Shown here: piece by piece, positions 37,079 through 45,410 of the stretch | Numbering within the stretch: position 1 is the first letter of the stretch | Layout: every line of letters begins with the position of its first letter | Source of the DNA: Porticoccaceae bacterium | GTDB lineage: Bacteria > Pseudomonadota > Gammaproteobacteria > Pseudomonadales > Porticoccaceae | Direction: 5' to 3' | Length of the DNA: 64,000 bases | NCBI GenBank assembly: GCA_024644595.1 | Contig: JAHEHL010000009.1 | Coordinates: 271,512-335,511 of the forward strand | Program-made: the position numbers and the translations under genes | The notes under the pieces: model-generated | Seen by the model: the letters and a program-made list of their open reading frames with translations, nothing else | Databases searched by the model: none | What the model was told of the DNA's origin: nothing

Positions 37079-37828
37079 CTAGTCAAACTTGGCGTCGCGC
37101 TTTTCAACAAAGGCATCTCGGGCTTCCTGGGAGTCCTTGTCCTTGTAGGCCTGGAGCGTAAAGCCCTGCTCCCAGCGATATTTATCCTCAAGATTGCCGT
37201 CTTCAATACCGCTCAAAGCCTCTTTCGCCAACTTAATCATGGCCGGAGATTTTTCGGCAATTTTCGCCGCGATGGCCATGGCTGTATCTCGCAGATCAGC
37301 TAACGGCACCACAGACTCCACCGCTCCCAGCCGGTAGGCTTCCTGTGCATCAATAAACTCGCCGGTAAAATACATGTAGCGAACTTTTTGCACGGGGAAC
37401 ATGCGCTGCAAGTGGGCACCACCACCCAGCGCGCCGCGGTCCACTTCAGGCACACCAAAGCGTGCGCATTCCGACGCCACAATAATATCCGCCGCCCCGG
37501 CAATGCCAATGCCACCACCGAGAACAAAACCGTGAAGCGCAACAATTACCGGCTTGGGGTTGCGGTGAATAGCGGCAAACGTATCGTAGTTGCCTTTGTT
37601 AACACTGAGAATCTTATGACTGTCTGCAGCCAGCTCCTTGATGTCGACACCGGCGCAAAATCCACGCCCCTCCGCACGCACGACAATCACATGAACCTGA
37701 TCATCGCGGCCCAATGTTTCTAGTGATTCGGCAATGGCAGCCCATTCATTGCTGTCAAACGCGTTAACTGGTGGTTTAGAAAAAATAACTTCAGCAATAT
37801 TAGCCTCAATAACAACCGAAAAAGCCAT
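37079..37828 (-). CDS. echA20: EchA20-like crotonase (ring-D hydrolase candidate)
   Basis: 249 residues with the crotonase core: AEGRGFCAGVDIKEL near residues 52-66 and GFVLGGGIGIAGAADI near 99-114, followed by VPEVDRGALGGG. Length and the GRGFCAGVDIKE strand fit EchA20, which in mycobacteria opens ring D of HIEC-CoA by hydrolytic retro-Claisen cleavage. It directly follows the IpdC-like gene with a 4-base gap, matching the functional link of these two enzymes. It is convergent with the rubredoxin fusion. Confidence 0.85.
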   Translation of the reverse strand: MAFSVVIEANIAEVIFSKPPVNAFDSNEWAAIAESLETLGRDDQVHVIVVRAEGRGFCAGVDIKELAADSHKILSVNKGNYDTFAAIHRNPKPVIVALHGFVLGGGIGIAGAADIIVASECARFGVPEVDRGALGGGAHLQRMFPVQKVRYMYFTGEFIDAQEAYRLGAVESVVPLADLRDTAMAIAAKIAEKSPAMIKLAKEALSGIEDGNLEDKYRWEQGFTLQAYKDKDSQEARDAFVEKRDAKFD

Positions 37829-37832
37829 GAGT

Positions 37833-38918
37833 TTAATCCTGTGGTGGGTTGAGAGTGGAGGGAGTGCCAGAGGACAATGCCGTCAGTCCGGCAATGGCAT
37901 GCTCGGCTTCAATGACAATCGCCGCTATTAGCGCGCCGACCGTCGGCTGGTCAGAAATAATGCCGGCGACCTGGCCGCTGGGCAAAATACCGCGGTCGGG
38001 ATGCCCGTTAACCATCGCCTCTTGAATCATCATCGGCGCGTTGGCCGCCATCAGCGTCTGCGCCCAGCTCAAGTCGCCGGTTCGACTAATTGCCCAGGCC
38101 GACTTTAGGCTCGATAGCAATGACGAGTTAGCTCCCTTAGAAAAGGCTAAGCCATTTTTTACCGCCAGCAGCCACATGCCCAGAGTCGAGGTGTGATTGA
38201 GTTTATTGAGACACGGATTGTTGATCATGCGCTGGGGAAGTCCATCGAGCTTGGTACTGATTTGGATTTGCTCGGGCATGGCATGCAGGTAGTTGGTTTT
38301 GGTTAATTCAGGCACGGGTGACTCTTCTGTCATCAAAAACCGCGTTCCCATTGCAATGCCATCCGCACCCATCGCCAGAGCCGCCACCAGCCCGCGACCG
38401 TCGCGATAGCCTCCGGCAGCAACGACCGGAACCTGAACCTGGTCCAGCACATCCGGCAGCAGTATTGTAGAGGCCACCGCGCCGGTGTGTCCGCCACCTT
38501 CACTGCCTTGAACAACAACCGCATCGGCACCCAGAGTAACCGCTTTAACAGCATGTTTTGTGGCGCCGACGGTGGGTATGCAAAGAATCCCAGCCGCCTT
38601 TAACTTTTCAATCAGGGTAGGTACCGGCGAGCGACTGTAACTCACCGCGCGCACGCCGTATTTCACACAGAGATCAACAATCTCCGGGGCCTGTGCCATA
38701 TACATGTGAAAGTTAACACCAAAGGGGCCATCAGTGAGAGATTTAATCTCAATAATCCCCTGCTCGACCTCCTGCGCCGTCATCACTGCACCGGCTAAGA
38801 ATCCAAAACCTCCGGCATTCGTTGTCGCCGCAACCAATTTGGCATCCGCTACCCAGCCCATTGCCGTCTGGATAATCGGGTAACGGCAGCCGAGCATGTC
38901 GGTTAAACGTGTTTGCAT
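37833..38918 (-). CDS. ipdC: IpdC-like flavin-dependent oxidoreductase (nitronate monooxygenase fold)
   Basis: 361 residues, FMN TIM barrel of the nitronate monooxygenase/2-nitropropane dioxygenase family: YPIIQTAMGWVADAKLV, GSEGGGHTGA near residue 140, and VVAAGGYRDGRGLVAALAMGADGIAMGTRFLMT. IpdC/ScdK of steroid degraders have this fold and introduce a ring double bond during HIP-CoA degradation. It is the first gene of a two-gene operon with the EchA20-like crotonase, divergent from a fadD gene across a gap with a copy of the palindrome. Confidence 0.85.
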   Translation of the reverse strand: MQTRLTDMLGCRYPIIQTAMGWVADAKLVAATTNAGGFGFLAGAVMTAQEVEQGIIEIKSLTDGPFGVNFHMYMAQAPEIVDLCVKYGVRAVSYSRSPVPTLIEKLKAAGILCIPTVGATKHAVKAVTLGADAVVVQGSEGGGHTGAVASTILLPDVLDQVQVPVVAAGGYRDGRGLVAALAMGADGIAMGTRFLMTEESPVPELTKTNYLHAMPEQIQISTKLDGLPQRMINNPCLNKLNHTSTLGMWLLAVKNGLAFSKGANSSLLSSLKSAWAISRTGDLSWAQTLMAANAPMMIQEAMVNGHPDRGILPSGQVAGIISDQPTVGALIAAIVIEAEHAIAGLTALSSGTPSTLNPPQD

Positions 38919-38996
38919 AGGTCGTTTCCTTTAGTCTCAGGCGACCTATTATTGCGCGATTCATTTACCGCGTCTGTATTTCCCCATCTCGCGGCA

Positions 38997-39012
38997 TAGT
39001 GCATCTGGACGA
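38997..39012. promoter_or_regulatory. cluster palindrome, putative operator
   Basis: TAGTGCATCTGGACGA matches the perfect copy at 13 of 16 positions with an intact right half. It lies in the ipdC/fadD divergent gap, 79 bases from ipdC. Confidence 0.6.
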
Positions 39013-39142
39013 TACCGCAGCAGAAAAAACATTTGTCCTGAAATGTTTTTTTCTGGATACTTTTGAAACAGATAAACCGCCTGTGCAATGTTTTGCTTGT
39101 ACCGCCGGAAAATAATAAAAAATCTCTCGAGGGAACACCACT

Positions 39143-40846
39143 ATGCCAGCGACAAGTGCCGCCTACCACAGTGCCGTAAGTCAATTGACCTCCGCCGGCG
39201 CCCCCTTTGAGATCATTGACTCGGTGCGCAATGGCGCTGTCATGAAAGCCTATAAGAATGCGCCTCAGAGCCTCTTAGCGATCGTCAGCCAGGGTCGCCA
39301 GTTTGGTGATGCGCCCTTTGTTACCTACCAGGGGCAGACCCACAGCTTTTCAGATTTCTTTGCCCAGGTAGACAGCTTGCGCACTGTATTGATCAATCAA
39401 CAGCAGATTCAAAAGGGCGACAAAATTGCCATTGCCATGCGCAACTGCCCGGAGTGGATGATTGCTTTTGTCGCCATTCTCGGTTGTGGCGCTGTCGCCG
39501 TGCCCCTCAATAGCTGGGGCCGCGAAGAAGAGCTTAGCCAGGGTCTGGATGACAGTGAAGCCAAACTGGTGATCTGTGATTGGTCACGCTACCAGTTTAT
39601 TGAGCACAAGTTGCCCGCTATAAACGCCATTGTTGTCGACCCCGAAGGTGAATGCGCGTCGGGCGCCAGTCTGTGGCAATTGGAGAAAACTACCAACGGC
39701 AGTGCTCCCGAGGTTGAATCGAAACCCGAAGACCCAGCGATCATGCTGTTCACCTCTGGCACATCAGGACGTCCCAAAGGGGTGCTTTTTGATCACTACA
39801 GCGCCTGCCAGGCGCTATTCAATATCGAGTTTATTGGTGCCGCAACCTATATGACCAATGTCGAGGCAATGACAGAGCAGCTAGCGGCTGGTATTCCGGC
39901 AAAAACCTTACTCAGTGTGCCGCTATTCCATATCAGCGGTCTGTACTCGCAGTTTTTGGTCAATCTGAAATACGGCCGTGCCGTTTACCTGATGTACAAA
40001 TGGGATGTCGACGAAGCCTATCGCCTTATCGAAAATGAGGGCATTACTGTGCTGATGGGCGCACCGACCATGTTGCTGGATTTGCTGCAGCACCCGGATA
40101 TAGACAAACTCGATCTGAGTCGGATTAGCAACATCAGTGCCGGTGGCGCCGCAACCCCCTCCGCGCTTGCCGATCTCTATAAAAGCAAACTTCCAAAATC
40201 AATGCCTGGTGCTGGCTGGGGTCTCACAGAGACTGGCGGTACCGGCGCAGCTTTCACTGGCGCGTTAATGAGCCAGTTTCCAGGCACGGCGGGTTTTCTC
40301 AGCCCGATTATCGAAAGCAGTTTTCGCGACGAAACCGGTCAACCGGTAGCCGATGGCGAGCCAGGGGAGATTTGGATTAAGTCGCCTACCTGTATTCAGT
40401 CTTACGTAAGCGGTGACTTTTCCGGCGATGACTTTTTCGAGGGATGGTTTAAATCTGGTGATGTGGGTTATCTCAATGCCGAGGGCATACTGGTCATCTG
40501 TGATCGAGTAAAAGATATGATTATTCGCGGCGGCGAAAATATTTATCCCGCCGAGATTGAAAACTGCCTGCTGTCTCTCGACGGCTGCCAAGAGGCCGCT
40601 GTTTTTGGAATACCAAACGACCGTCTCGGTGAAGAAGTCGCAGCAACGGTTGTCTGCAGTGCAGAAGTACCTCTTACCGTCGCAGAGATCCAGGCCTATT
40701 GCAGCAAGCATCTGGCCGCATTTAAGGTGCCACAGCATATTCATATCAGCGCTCAAACACTACCGCGCAATGCTACCAAGAAGCCCCTAAAGCGACAGAT
40801 TAAACAACAGTTCATGGATCACCAGGCTGCCAATGCAGACTGCTGA
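39143..40846 (+). CDS. acyl-CoA synthetase (class I adenylate-forming)
   Basis: 567 residues with AMP-binding MLFTSGTSGRPKG near residues 200-212, WGLTETGG, WFKSGDVGYLN and the C-terminal Lys motif LPRNATKKPLKR. The N-terminal extension of about 35 residues before the core is longer than in FadD3. It is the second ligase of the window, so it probably activates a steroid side chain (for example a C22-C24 carboxylate) rather than HIP. It is the first gene of an operon with TetR, two acyl-CoA dehydrogenases, an EthD protein and an SDR. Confidence 0.88.
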   Translation: MPATSAAYHSAVSQLTSAGAPFEIIDSVRNGAVMKAYKNAPQSLLAIVSQGRQFGDAPFVTYQGQTHSFSDFFAQVDSLRTVLINQQQIQKGDKIAIAMRNCPEWMIAFVAILGCGAVAVPLNSWGREEELSQGLDDSEAKLVICDWSRYQFIEHKLPAINAIVVDPEGECASGASLWQLEKTTNGSAPEVESKPEDPAIMLFTSGTSGRPKGVLFDHYSACQALFNIEFIGAATYMTNVEAMTEQLAAGIPAKTLLSVPLFHISGLYSQFLVNLKYGRAVYLMYKWDVDEAYRLIENEGITVLMGAPTMLLDLLQHPDIDKLDLSRISNISAGGAATPSALADLYKSKLPKSMPGAGWGLTETGGTGAAFTGALMSQFPGTAGFLSPIIESSFRDETGQPVADGEPGEIWIKSPTCIQSYVSGDFSGDDFFEGWFKSGDVGYLNAEGILVICDRVKDMIIRGGENIYPAEIENCLLSLDGCQEAAVFGIPNDRLGEEVAATVVCSAEVPLTVAEIQAYCSKHLAAFKVPQHIHISAQTLPRNATKKPLKRQIKQQFMDHQAANADC

Positions 40847-41495
40847 AGCGATTTCCATGCCATTGGAGAAACGCTGCAACTCGCTACAGGCGCAAAAAGC
40901 CAAAGCGACGCGAGACAGAATTATCCAAGCAGTTGTCAGCATTATCAGAGAGTCGGGACTCAGCGCCGCTTCCGCCAGCGCCATTACCGCCCGAGCGGGA
41001 ATTACCTGGGGTGCCGTGCAGCATCATTTTGGTGGTAAAAACGAAATACTCCAGGCTATTTTAGAGCGTGCCTACAGGGTCTATCTCGAGCGCATTAATA
41101 GTCCGGCCCTTCACCGAGGTGATCTGGCGACACGCATTGACTGTTACGTTGAGATCATTTGGGGGCACTACAGAAGTGACCTCTATTTCGCCTTTCAGGA
41201 AATCTTGATGGCCCATCGTGACACCGATATGGCCCTCGACTTGCATGATTTCAGACCCGCAGAAGCCAGTGCGTTGAGTCTTGAATGGTTGCAGGGGTTT
41301 TTCCACAAAGATGAACAAAGCCAACAAACCATTAGTCAGGCAATACGCTTTGCTCACCGATTTTTAGCCGGCTTTGCCGTCGACTGCACACTGGAACCCA
41401 AAATGCCCTTTGAACAGGAGCATCTGGCCAGCCTTAAAGGTCTGCTGCGAACGCAACTGATCGAGCAAAGCAACCGAATTGAAATACCTAACTAG
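40833..41495 (+). CDS. TetR-family transcriptional regulator
   Basis: 220 residues. The N-terminal helix-turn-helix (DRIIQAVVSIIRESG, then ASAITARAGITWGAVQHHFGGKNEIL) is a clear TetR DNA-binding domain, followed by an all-helical ligand domain. It overlaps the ligase stop by 14 bases. KstR and KstR2, which control steroid catabolism in actinobacteria, are TetR proteins that respond to CoA thioesters. By position this is the best candidate to read the palindrome in the divergent promoters, but nothing in the sequence proves it. Confidence 0.88.
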   Translation: MQTAEAISMPLEKRCNSLQAQKAKATRDRIIQAVVSIIRESGLSAASASAITARAGITWGAVQHHFGGKNEILQAILERAYRVYLERINSPALHRGDLATRIDCYVEIIWGHYRSDLYFAFQEILMAHRDTDMALDLHDFRPAEASALSLEWLQGFFHKDEQSQQTISQAIRFAHRFLAGFAVDCTLEPKMPFEQEHLASLKGLLRTQLIEQSNRIEIPN

Positions 41496-41503
41496 GAGTT
41501 ACT

Positions 41504-42694
41504 ATGTCCCCTATTGATGAGTTCCGACAGCAGACCCGTGCTTGGTTGGAAGAAAATTGCCCGGCGTCACAACGTCGTCCAGTCGTTAAAGAAGAACAGA
41601 TCTGGGCTGGCCGCGATCGTGTGTTTGCCACGCCGGACGCAAAGCTGTGGTTTGAACGCATGCGCGACAAAGGCTGGACCGCACCCTCATGGCCGACAGA
41701 ATATGGCGGTGGCGGATTATCCCGTGATGAGGAAAAAGTACTGGAGCAGGAAATGGCCCGTTTGCATTGCCGGCCACCGCTCTACGATCTCGGCTTATGG
41801 ATGCTTGGGCCCGCTCTGTTGGTGCATGGCAATGAAGCGCAAAAACAGGAACATATTAGCAAAATCGTGCGCGGTGATATCCGCTGGGCACAGGGCTACT
41901 CTGAACCCGCCGCCGGTTCGGATCTCGCCAGCTTAAAAACCCGCGCCGAGGATATGGGCGATCATTTTTTGGTCAATGGCACCAAAATATGGACCACGCA
42001 GGCGGACAAGGCAGACTGGATTTTTGCTCTGGTGCGCACTGATGCCAGCGGCACGAAACATGAGGGCATTAGCTTTATATTGATCGACATGCGTACCGCC
42101 GGCGTGTCGACCACTCCGATCGAACTAATCAGTGGCGAATCGGAGTTTTGCCAAACCTTTTTTGATGACGTCAAAGTCCCTAAAGAAAATATTGTCGGAG
42201 GACTCAATAACGGCTGGGCAGTGGCTAAGGAATTACTCAAGCACGAGCGCAAGTTGATGGCCACCATGGAGTCAATTATTCAGCGCGAAGATGAAAGTCT
42301 CGTTGAACTGGCCACCCAATATATTGGCATGGACGAAAGCGGCAAACTCAATGACAGCAGCATCCGCTCCCGTATCACGGATCAACTGATGACAGCCGAA
42401 GCGCTGGAGTATCTTAACGAACGTCTGTTTTTTCAGCACCGCAGCAAGCAGGTGGATCCGGGCTTACCCCTGACGGTAAAGTATTTAGGCACCAACGCCA
42501 TGCAACAAAAAGACGAGCTTTTACTCCAGATTCTCGGCAATCACGGCCTTAGCTGGCAAGAGCAAAGTCACACTCCCCGAGAGCATAATATTGTGCAAAA
42601 TTGGGCCTATAACAAAGCCCATACCATTGCCGGTGGTACCTCCGAAATTCAATTAAATATTATTGCCAAGCGCGCGCTCGGCCTACCTGCCTGA
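41504..42694 (+). CDS. acyl-CoA dehydrogenase, large subunit of a pair
   Basis: 396 residues. YSEPAAGSDLASLK near 130-143 contacts the flavin. The C-terminus reads IAGGTSEIQLNIIAKRALG, with the canonical Glu replaced by Gly. It is followed by a shorter acyl-CoA dehydrogenase gene 19 bases later, forming the third long/short pair of the window. Since it shares an operon with a side-chain type ligase, dehydrogenation of a side-chain acyl-CoA is likely. Confidence 0.9.
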   Translation: MSPIDEFRQQTRAWLEENCPASQRRPVVKEEQIWAGRDRVFATPDAKLWFERMRDKGWTAPSWPTEYGGGGLSRDEEKVLEQEMARLHCRPPLYDLGLWMLGPALLVHGNEAQKQEHISKIVRGDIRWAQGYSEPAAGSDLASLKTRAEDMGDHFLVNGTKIWTTQADKADWIFALVRTDASGTKHEGISFILIDMRTAGVSTTPIELISGESEFCQTFFDDVKVPKENIVGGLNNGWAVAKELLKHERKLMATMESIIQREDESLVELATQYIGMDESGKLNDSSIRSRITDQLMTAEALEYLNERLFFQHRSKQVDPGLPLTVKYLGTNAMQQKDELLLQILGNHGLSWQEQSHTPREHNIVQNWAYNKAHTIAGGTSEIQLNIIAKRALGLPA

Positions 42695-42713
42695 GCGAAA
42701 AAGGAACATAACC

Positions 42714-43832
42714 ATGGTTTTAAATGAAGAACAGCGCTTACTCCAAAGCAGCATCCGTGATTTTTTAAATCAACGGGCGCCCGTGTCCGCTCTGCGCGAA
42801 TTGCGCGACAACCCCACGCCTCAGGGCTTTGATACTAGCCTGTGGCGCGAACTGGTTGATCTCGGCGTGTCGTCCATTGTCCTCAGCGAAGCGCACGGTG
42901 GGTTTGGCTTTGGCTGGATGGGCCTCGGCGCCGTTATGGAAGAGATCGGTCGACACCTTGCCGTTACGCCAATATTCTCTAGTGTCGTGATTGGCGCAGC
43001 GCTAATTGAAGCTGCCGATGACCACCACAGCACAGAGATCCTGCCAGAGATTGTCGCCGGAACCCGCACCCTCGCCTTTGCCTGCGATGAGGGTTTGCGC
43101 TTTAACCCAGGAGCAACCGCAACATTATTGAATCAGGGTGTGCTGCAGGGTGAAAAAAGTTTTGTCCTCAATGGTTCAGGTGCCACAGACTTTCTTGTTC
43201 TTGCCCGCACTGCGACTGATACCAAAGGTACCGATGGACTCTCGTTAATTCTCATTCCACGCGATGCTACCGGCGTCACGGTTGACACCATTCACAGTGT
43301 TGATGGCCACAACTTTGCCAGAGTCAAGTTTGATCAGGTAGCCGTTGATCACCGACAATTTGTCGGTGCACCAGATCACGCCTGGGACTTTGTTTCCGGG
43401 GTTCTCGATCGCGCCACACTGGCACTTGCTGCAGAAATGCTTGGTGGTGCCCGCGAACTATTAGAAAGAACCCTCGCCTACCTCAATGATCGCGAACAAT
43501 TTGATGTCAAGATTGGCAGCTTTCAAGCACTGCAGCACCGCTGCGCGCAGCTGTTCTGTCAATTGGAGCTTGCCCAAAGTGTTGTCTACAAAGGCCTGTC
43601 GGCCATCGACCAGGGCCAGCAAGATGTCGCCAAACTGGCTAGCCATGCAAAAGTGTTGGCTATCGACTGCTACCAAAAAATGAGCAATGAAGCGGTGCAA
43701 ATGCATGGTGGCATGGGTATTACCGACGAAGTCGATATTGGCCTGTTCCTCAAGCGATCGCGGGTGTGTAACCAAATACTGGGAGACAGCAGCTTTCACC
43801 GCGAGCGCTTTGCCACACTGTGCGGGTACTAA
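42714..43832 (+). CDS. acyl-CoA dehydrogenase, small subunit of a pair
   Basis: 372 residues from the ATG at 42714, preceded by AAGGAA; the in-frame upstream start lies inside the partner gene. It carries MVLNEEQRLLQSSIRDFL at the start and AVQMHGGMGITDEVDIGLFLKRS near the end, without a YEGT segment. It is the partner of the upstream large subunit, as in the heterotetrameric steroid FadE enzymes. Confidence 0.9.
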   Translation: MVLNEEQRLLQSSIRDFLNQRAPVSALRELRDNPTPQGFDTSLWRELVDLGVSSIVLSEAHGGFGFGWMGLGAVMEEIGRHLAVTPIFSSVVIGAALIEAADDHHSTEILPEIVAGTRTLAFACDEGLRFNPGATATLLNQGVLQGEKSFVLNGSGATDFLVLARTATDTKGTDGLSLILIPRDATGVTVDTIHSVDGHNFARVKFDQVAVDHRQFVGAPDHAWDFVSGVLDRATLALAAEMLGGARELLERTLAYLNDREQFDVKIGSFQALQHRCAQLFCQLELAQSVVYKGLSAIDQGQQDVAKLASHAKVLAIDCYQKMSNEAVQMHGGMGITDEVDIGLFLKRSRVCNQILGDSSFHRERFATLCGY

Positions 43833-43853
43833 AAAAATGTGGATAGTATCAAG

Positions 43854-44561
43854 ATGACCTACACCCTCAAGTGCCTGTTTGAGCATCTGCCAAGCGATAA
43901 TATCGCTGACTTGGCAGCGCTTCTTAAGCAGCACTGGAAGCGACATGGCGCCGGTCAATCGATTGTCTCAGCGCATTTAGCCATTGCTGACAGTTTGGTG
44001 GCCGATGGCAGCCGCTGGCAGCGGCCGCGCGAGGGGAACAGATTAAAGGCGCTGCTTAGCTTGGACCTTCAGGGGGAGGGCAGCGAGATTGAAGGACTGG
44101 TGCCATCATGGCCGCTCCTGGGCGTCTACAGCGTCGACTCAAAGGTAGTGCTGGCACCTCCGCTTGTCGAGCAAACCCGTGCTGAGCAACGAACCCCAGG
44201 TAGCTTGCAAGTGTGCCTTTTTCGTCTGCGTGGAGATAGAGCAAAAGCCGATGCGCTGGATTATTGGCACCAAGAGCATGGCGCAATTGCCTGCGCCACT
44301 CAATCGACCTTCGGTTATAGGCAGCATCTTATTCAGGCCACCAAGACCAGAGATAGTGCTCATTACGACGGGCTCGTTGAAGAGTACTTTCCGGACGGTG
44401 CTTTAACCAGTGCCAAGATTTTCTTTAACGCGGAAAACCCAGATCAACTTGCCGATCATATCGCCAAATTGACAGACAGTAGCAGCCGTTTTATTGATAT
44501 GACTAGCCTGCTTGTCAGGCATCTCAGCGAATACAAAATAGACCTGACTACCTGTCACTAA
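43854..44561 (+). CDS. EthD-like (dimeric alpha/beta barrel) protein
   Basis: 235 residues from the ATG at 43854; a GTG at 43839 is also possible and neither start has a clear ribosome-binding site. The second half shows an EthD-type ferredoxin-like fold: RGDRAKADALDYWHQEHG, then GYRQHLI and DGLVEEYFP. The first half (CLFEHLPSDNIADLAALLKQHWKRHGAG) looks like a diverged copy of the same fold. EthD-type proteins have few known reactions. Its place between beta-oxidation and SDR genes suggests an accessory step in side-chain or ring metabolism. Confidence 0.7.
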   Translation: MTYTLKCLFEHLPSDNIADLAALLKQHWKRHGAGQSIVSAHLAIADSLVADGSRWQRPREGNRLKALLSLDLQGEGSEIEGLVPSWPLLGVYSVDSKVVLAPPLVEQTRAEQRTPGSLQVCLFRLRGDRAKADALDYWHQEHGAIACATQSTFGYRQHLIQATKTRDSAHYDGLVEEYFPDGALTSAKIFFNAENPDQLADHIAKLTDSSSRFIDMTSLLVRHLSEYKIDLTTCH

Positions 44562-44583
44562 CTATTTAGATAAAGGTAACCCC

Positions 44584-45351
44584 ATGACTCAAACTGCTCT
44601 AAAAGATCATGTTGCAATCATCACCGGCGCCGGACAAGGAATAGGCCAAGGCATCGCCCTAGCGCTGGCCAAAAAAGGGGCTCGCGTAGTGGCCGTTGGC
44701 CGTACGCTGGAGAAGTGTCAGGCAACCTGCGACGCAATCGCAGCTGCAACCGGGGTCGATGCCATGGCCCTGCAAGCTGATATCAGCGTGCTGGATACTC
44801 TCGATACCGTGGTTGAAAAAACCATTGAGCGCTTTGGGCGCATCGATATTTTAGTCAACAATGCTGTGGCCACCTCCATCGGCCCGCTGCTCACACAAAC
44901 TATGCAACAGGTGCAAATGGCGTTTCAAACCGGCCCCATGGCAACATTGAAACTGATGCAACTCTGCCACCCCCACCTCAAAGTTCGTGGCGGCAGTATT
45001 ATCAACATGGCCAGTAGCGCGGCCAAGCGCTGGGACATGAGTAACTACGGTGTCTATGCTGCGGAAAAAGATGCAATTCGCGCACTTACTCGGGCGGCAG
45101 CCTCTGAGTGGGGGTCAGACAATATTCGCGCCAACAATATCCTGCCCCATGCCAAATCTCCGGCGCTGGAAAAATGGATAAAATATCAACCGGCAGAGGC
45201 TGAGCTGTTTGTGAAAAGCATTCCGCTGGGTCGCGTTGGCGACTGTGAAAAAGATATTGGTAATTTTGTCGCCCTACTCTGCTGCCCAGAGAGCTCCTAT
45301 ATCAGCGGCCAAAGCATCGCCCTTGATGGCGGTCAGGCCTATATGAATTGA
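44584..45351 (+). CDS. short-chain dehydrogenase/reductase
   Basis: 255 residues with TGAGQGIG near 15-22 and Tyr/Lys in YAAEKDA. The usual NNAG reads NNAV. The motif NILPHAKSPALEKW in the substrate loop departs from the common NxxxPG segment, so substrate selection is probably unusual. It is the last gene of the fadD-tetR operon and is followed by a likely terminator. Confidence 0.88.
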   Translation: MTQTALKDHVAIITGAGQGIGQGIALALAKKGARVVAVGRTLEKCQATCDAIAAATGVDAMALQADISVLDTLDTVVEKTIERFGRIDILVNNAVATSIGPLLTQTMQQVQMAFQTGPMATLKLMQLCHPHLKVRGGSIINMASSAAKRWDMSNYGVYAAEKDAIRALTRAAASEWGSDNIRANNILPHAKSPALEKWIKYQPAEAELFVKSIPLGRVGDCEKDIGNFVALLCCPESSYISGQSIALDGGQAYMN

Positions 45352-45369
45352 GTTGAAAAGGAGCAGGTG

Positions 45370-45398
45370 AAAACGCCCTTTTGGGTGGCGTGTTTTAT
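45370..45398 (+). terminator. probable rho-independent terminator
   Basis: ACGCC and GGCGT pair around a 9-base loop, flanked by an A-run and by TGTTTTATATTTT. It lies between the convergent SDR and LuxR genes and could serve both. Confidence 0.55.
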
Positions 45399-45410
45399 AT
45401 TTTGCAGCGC

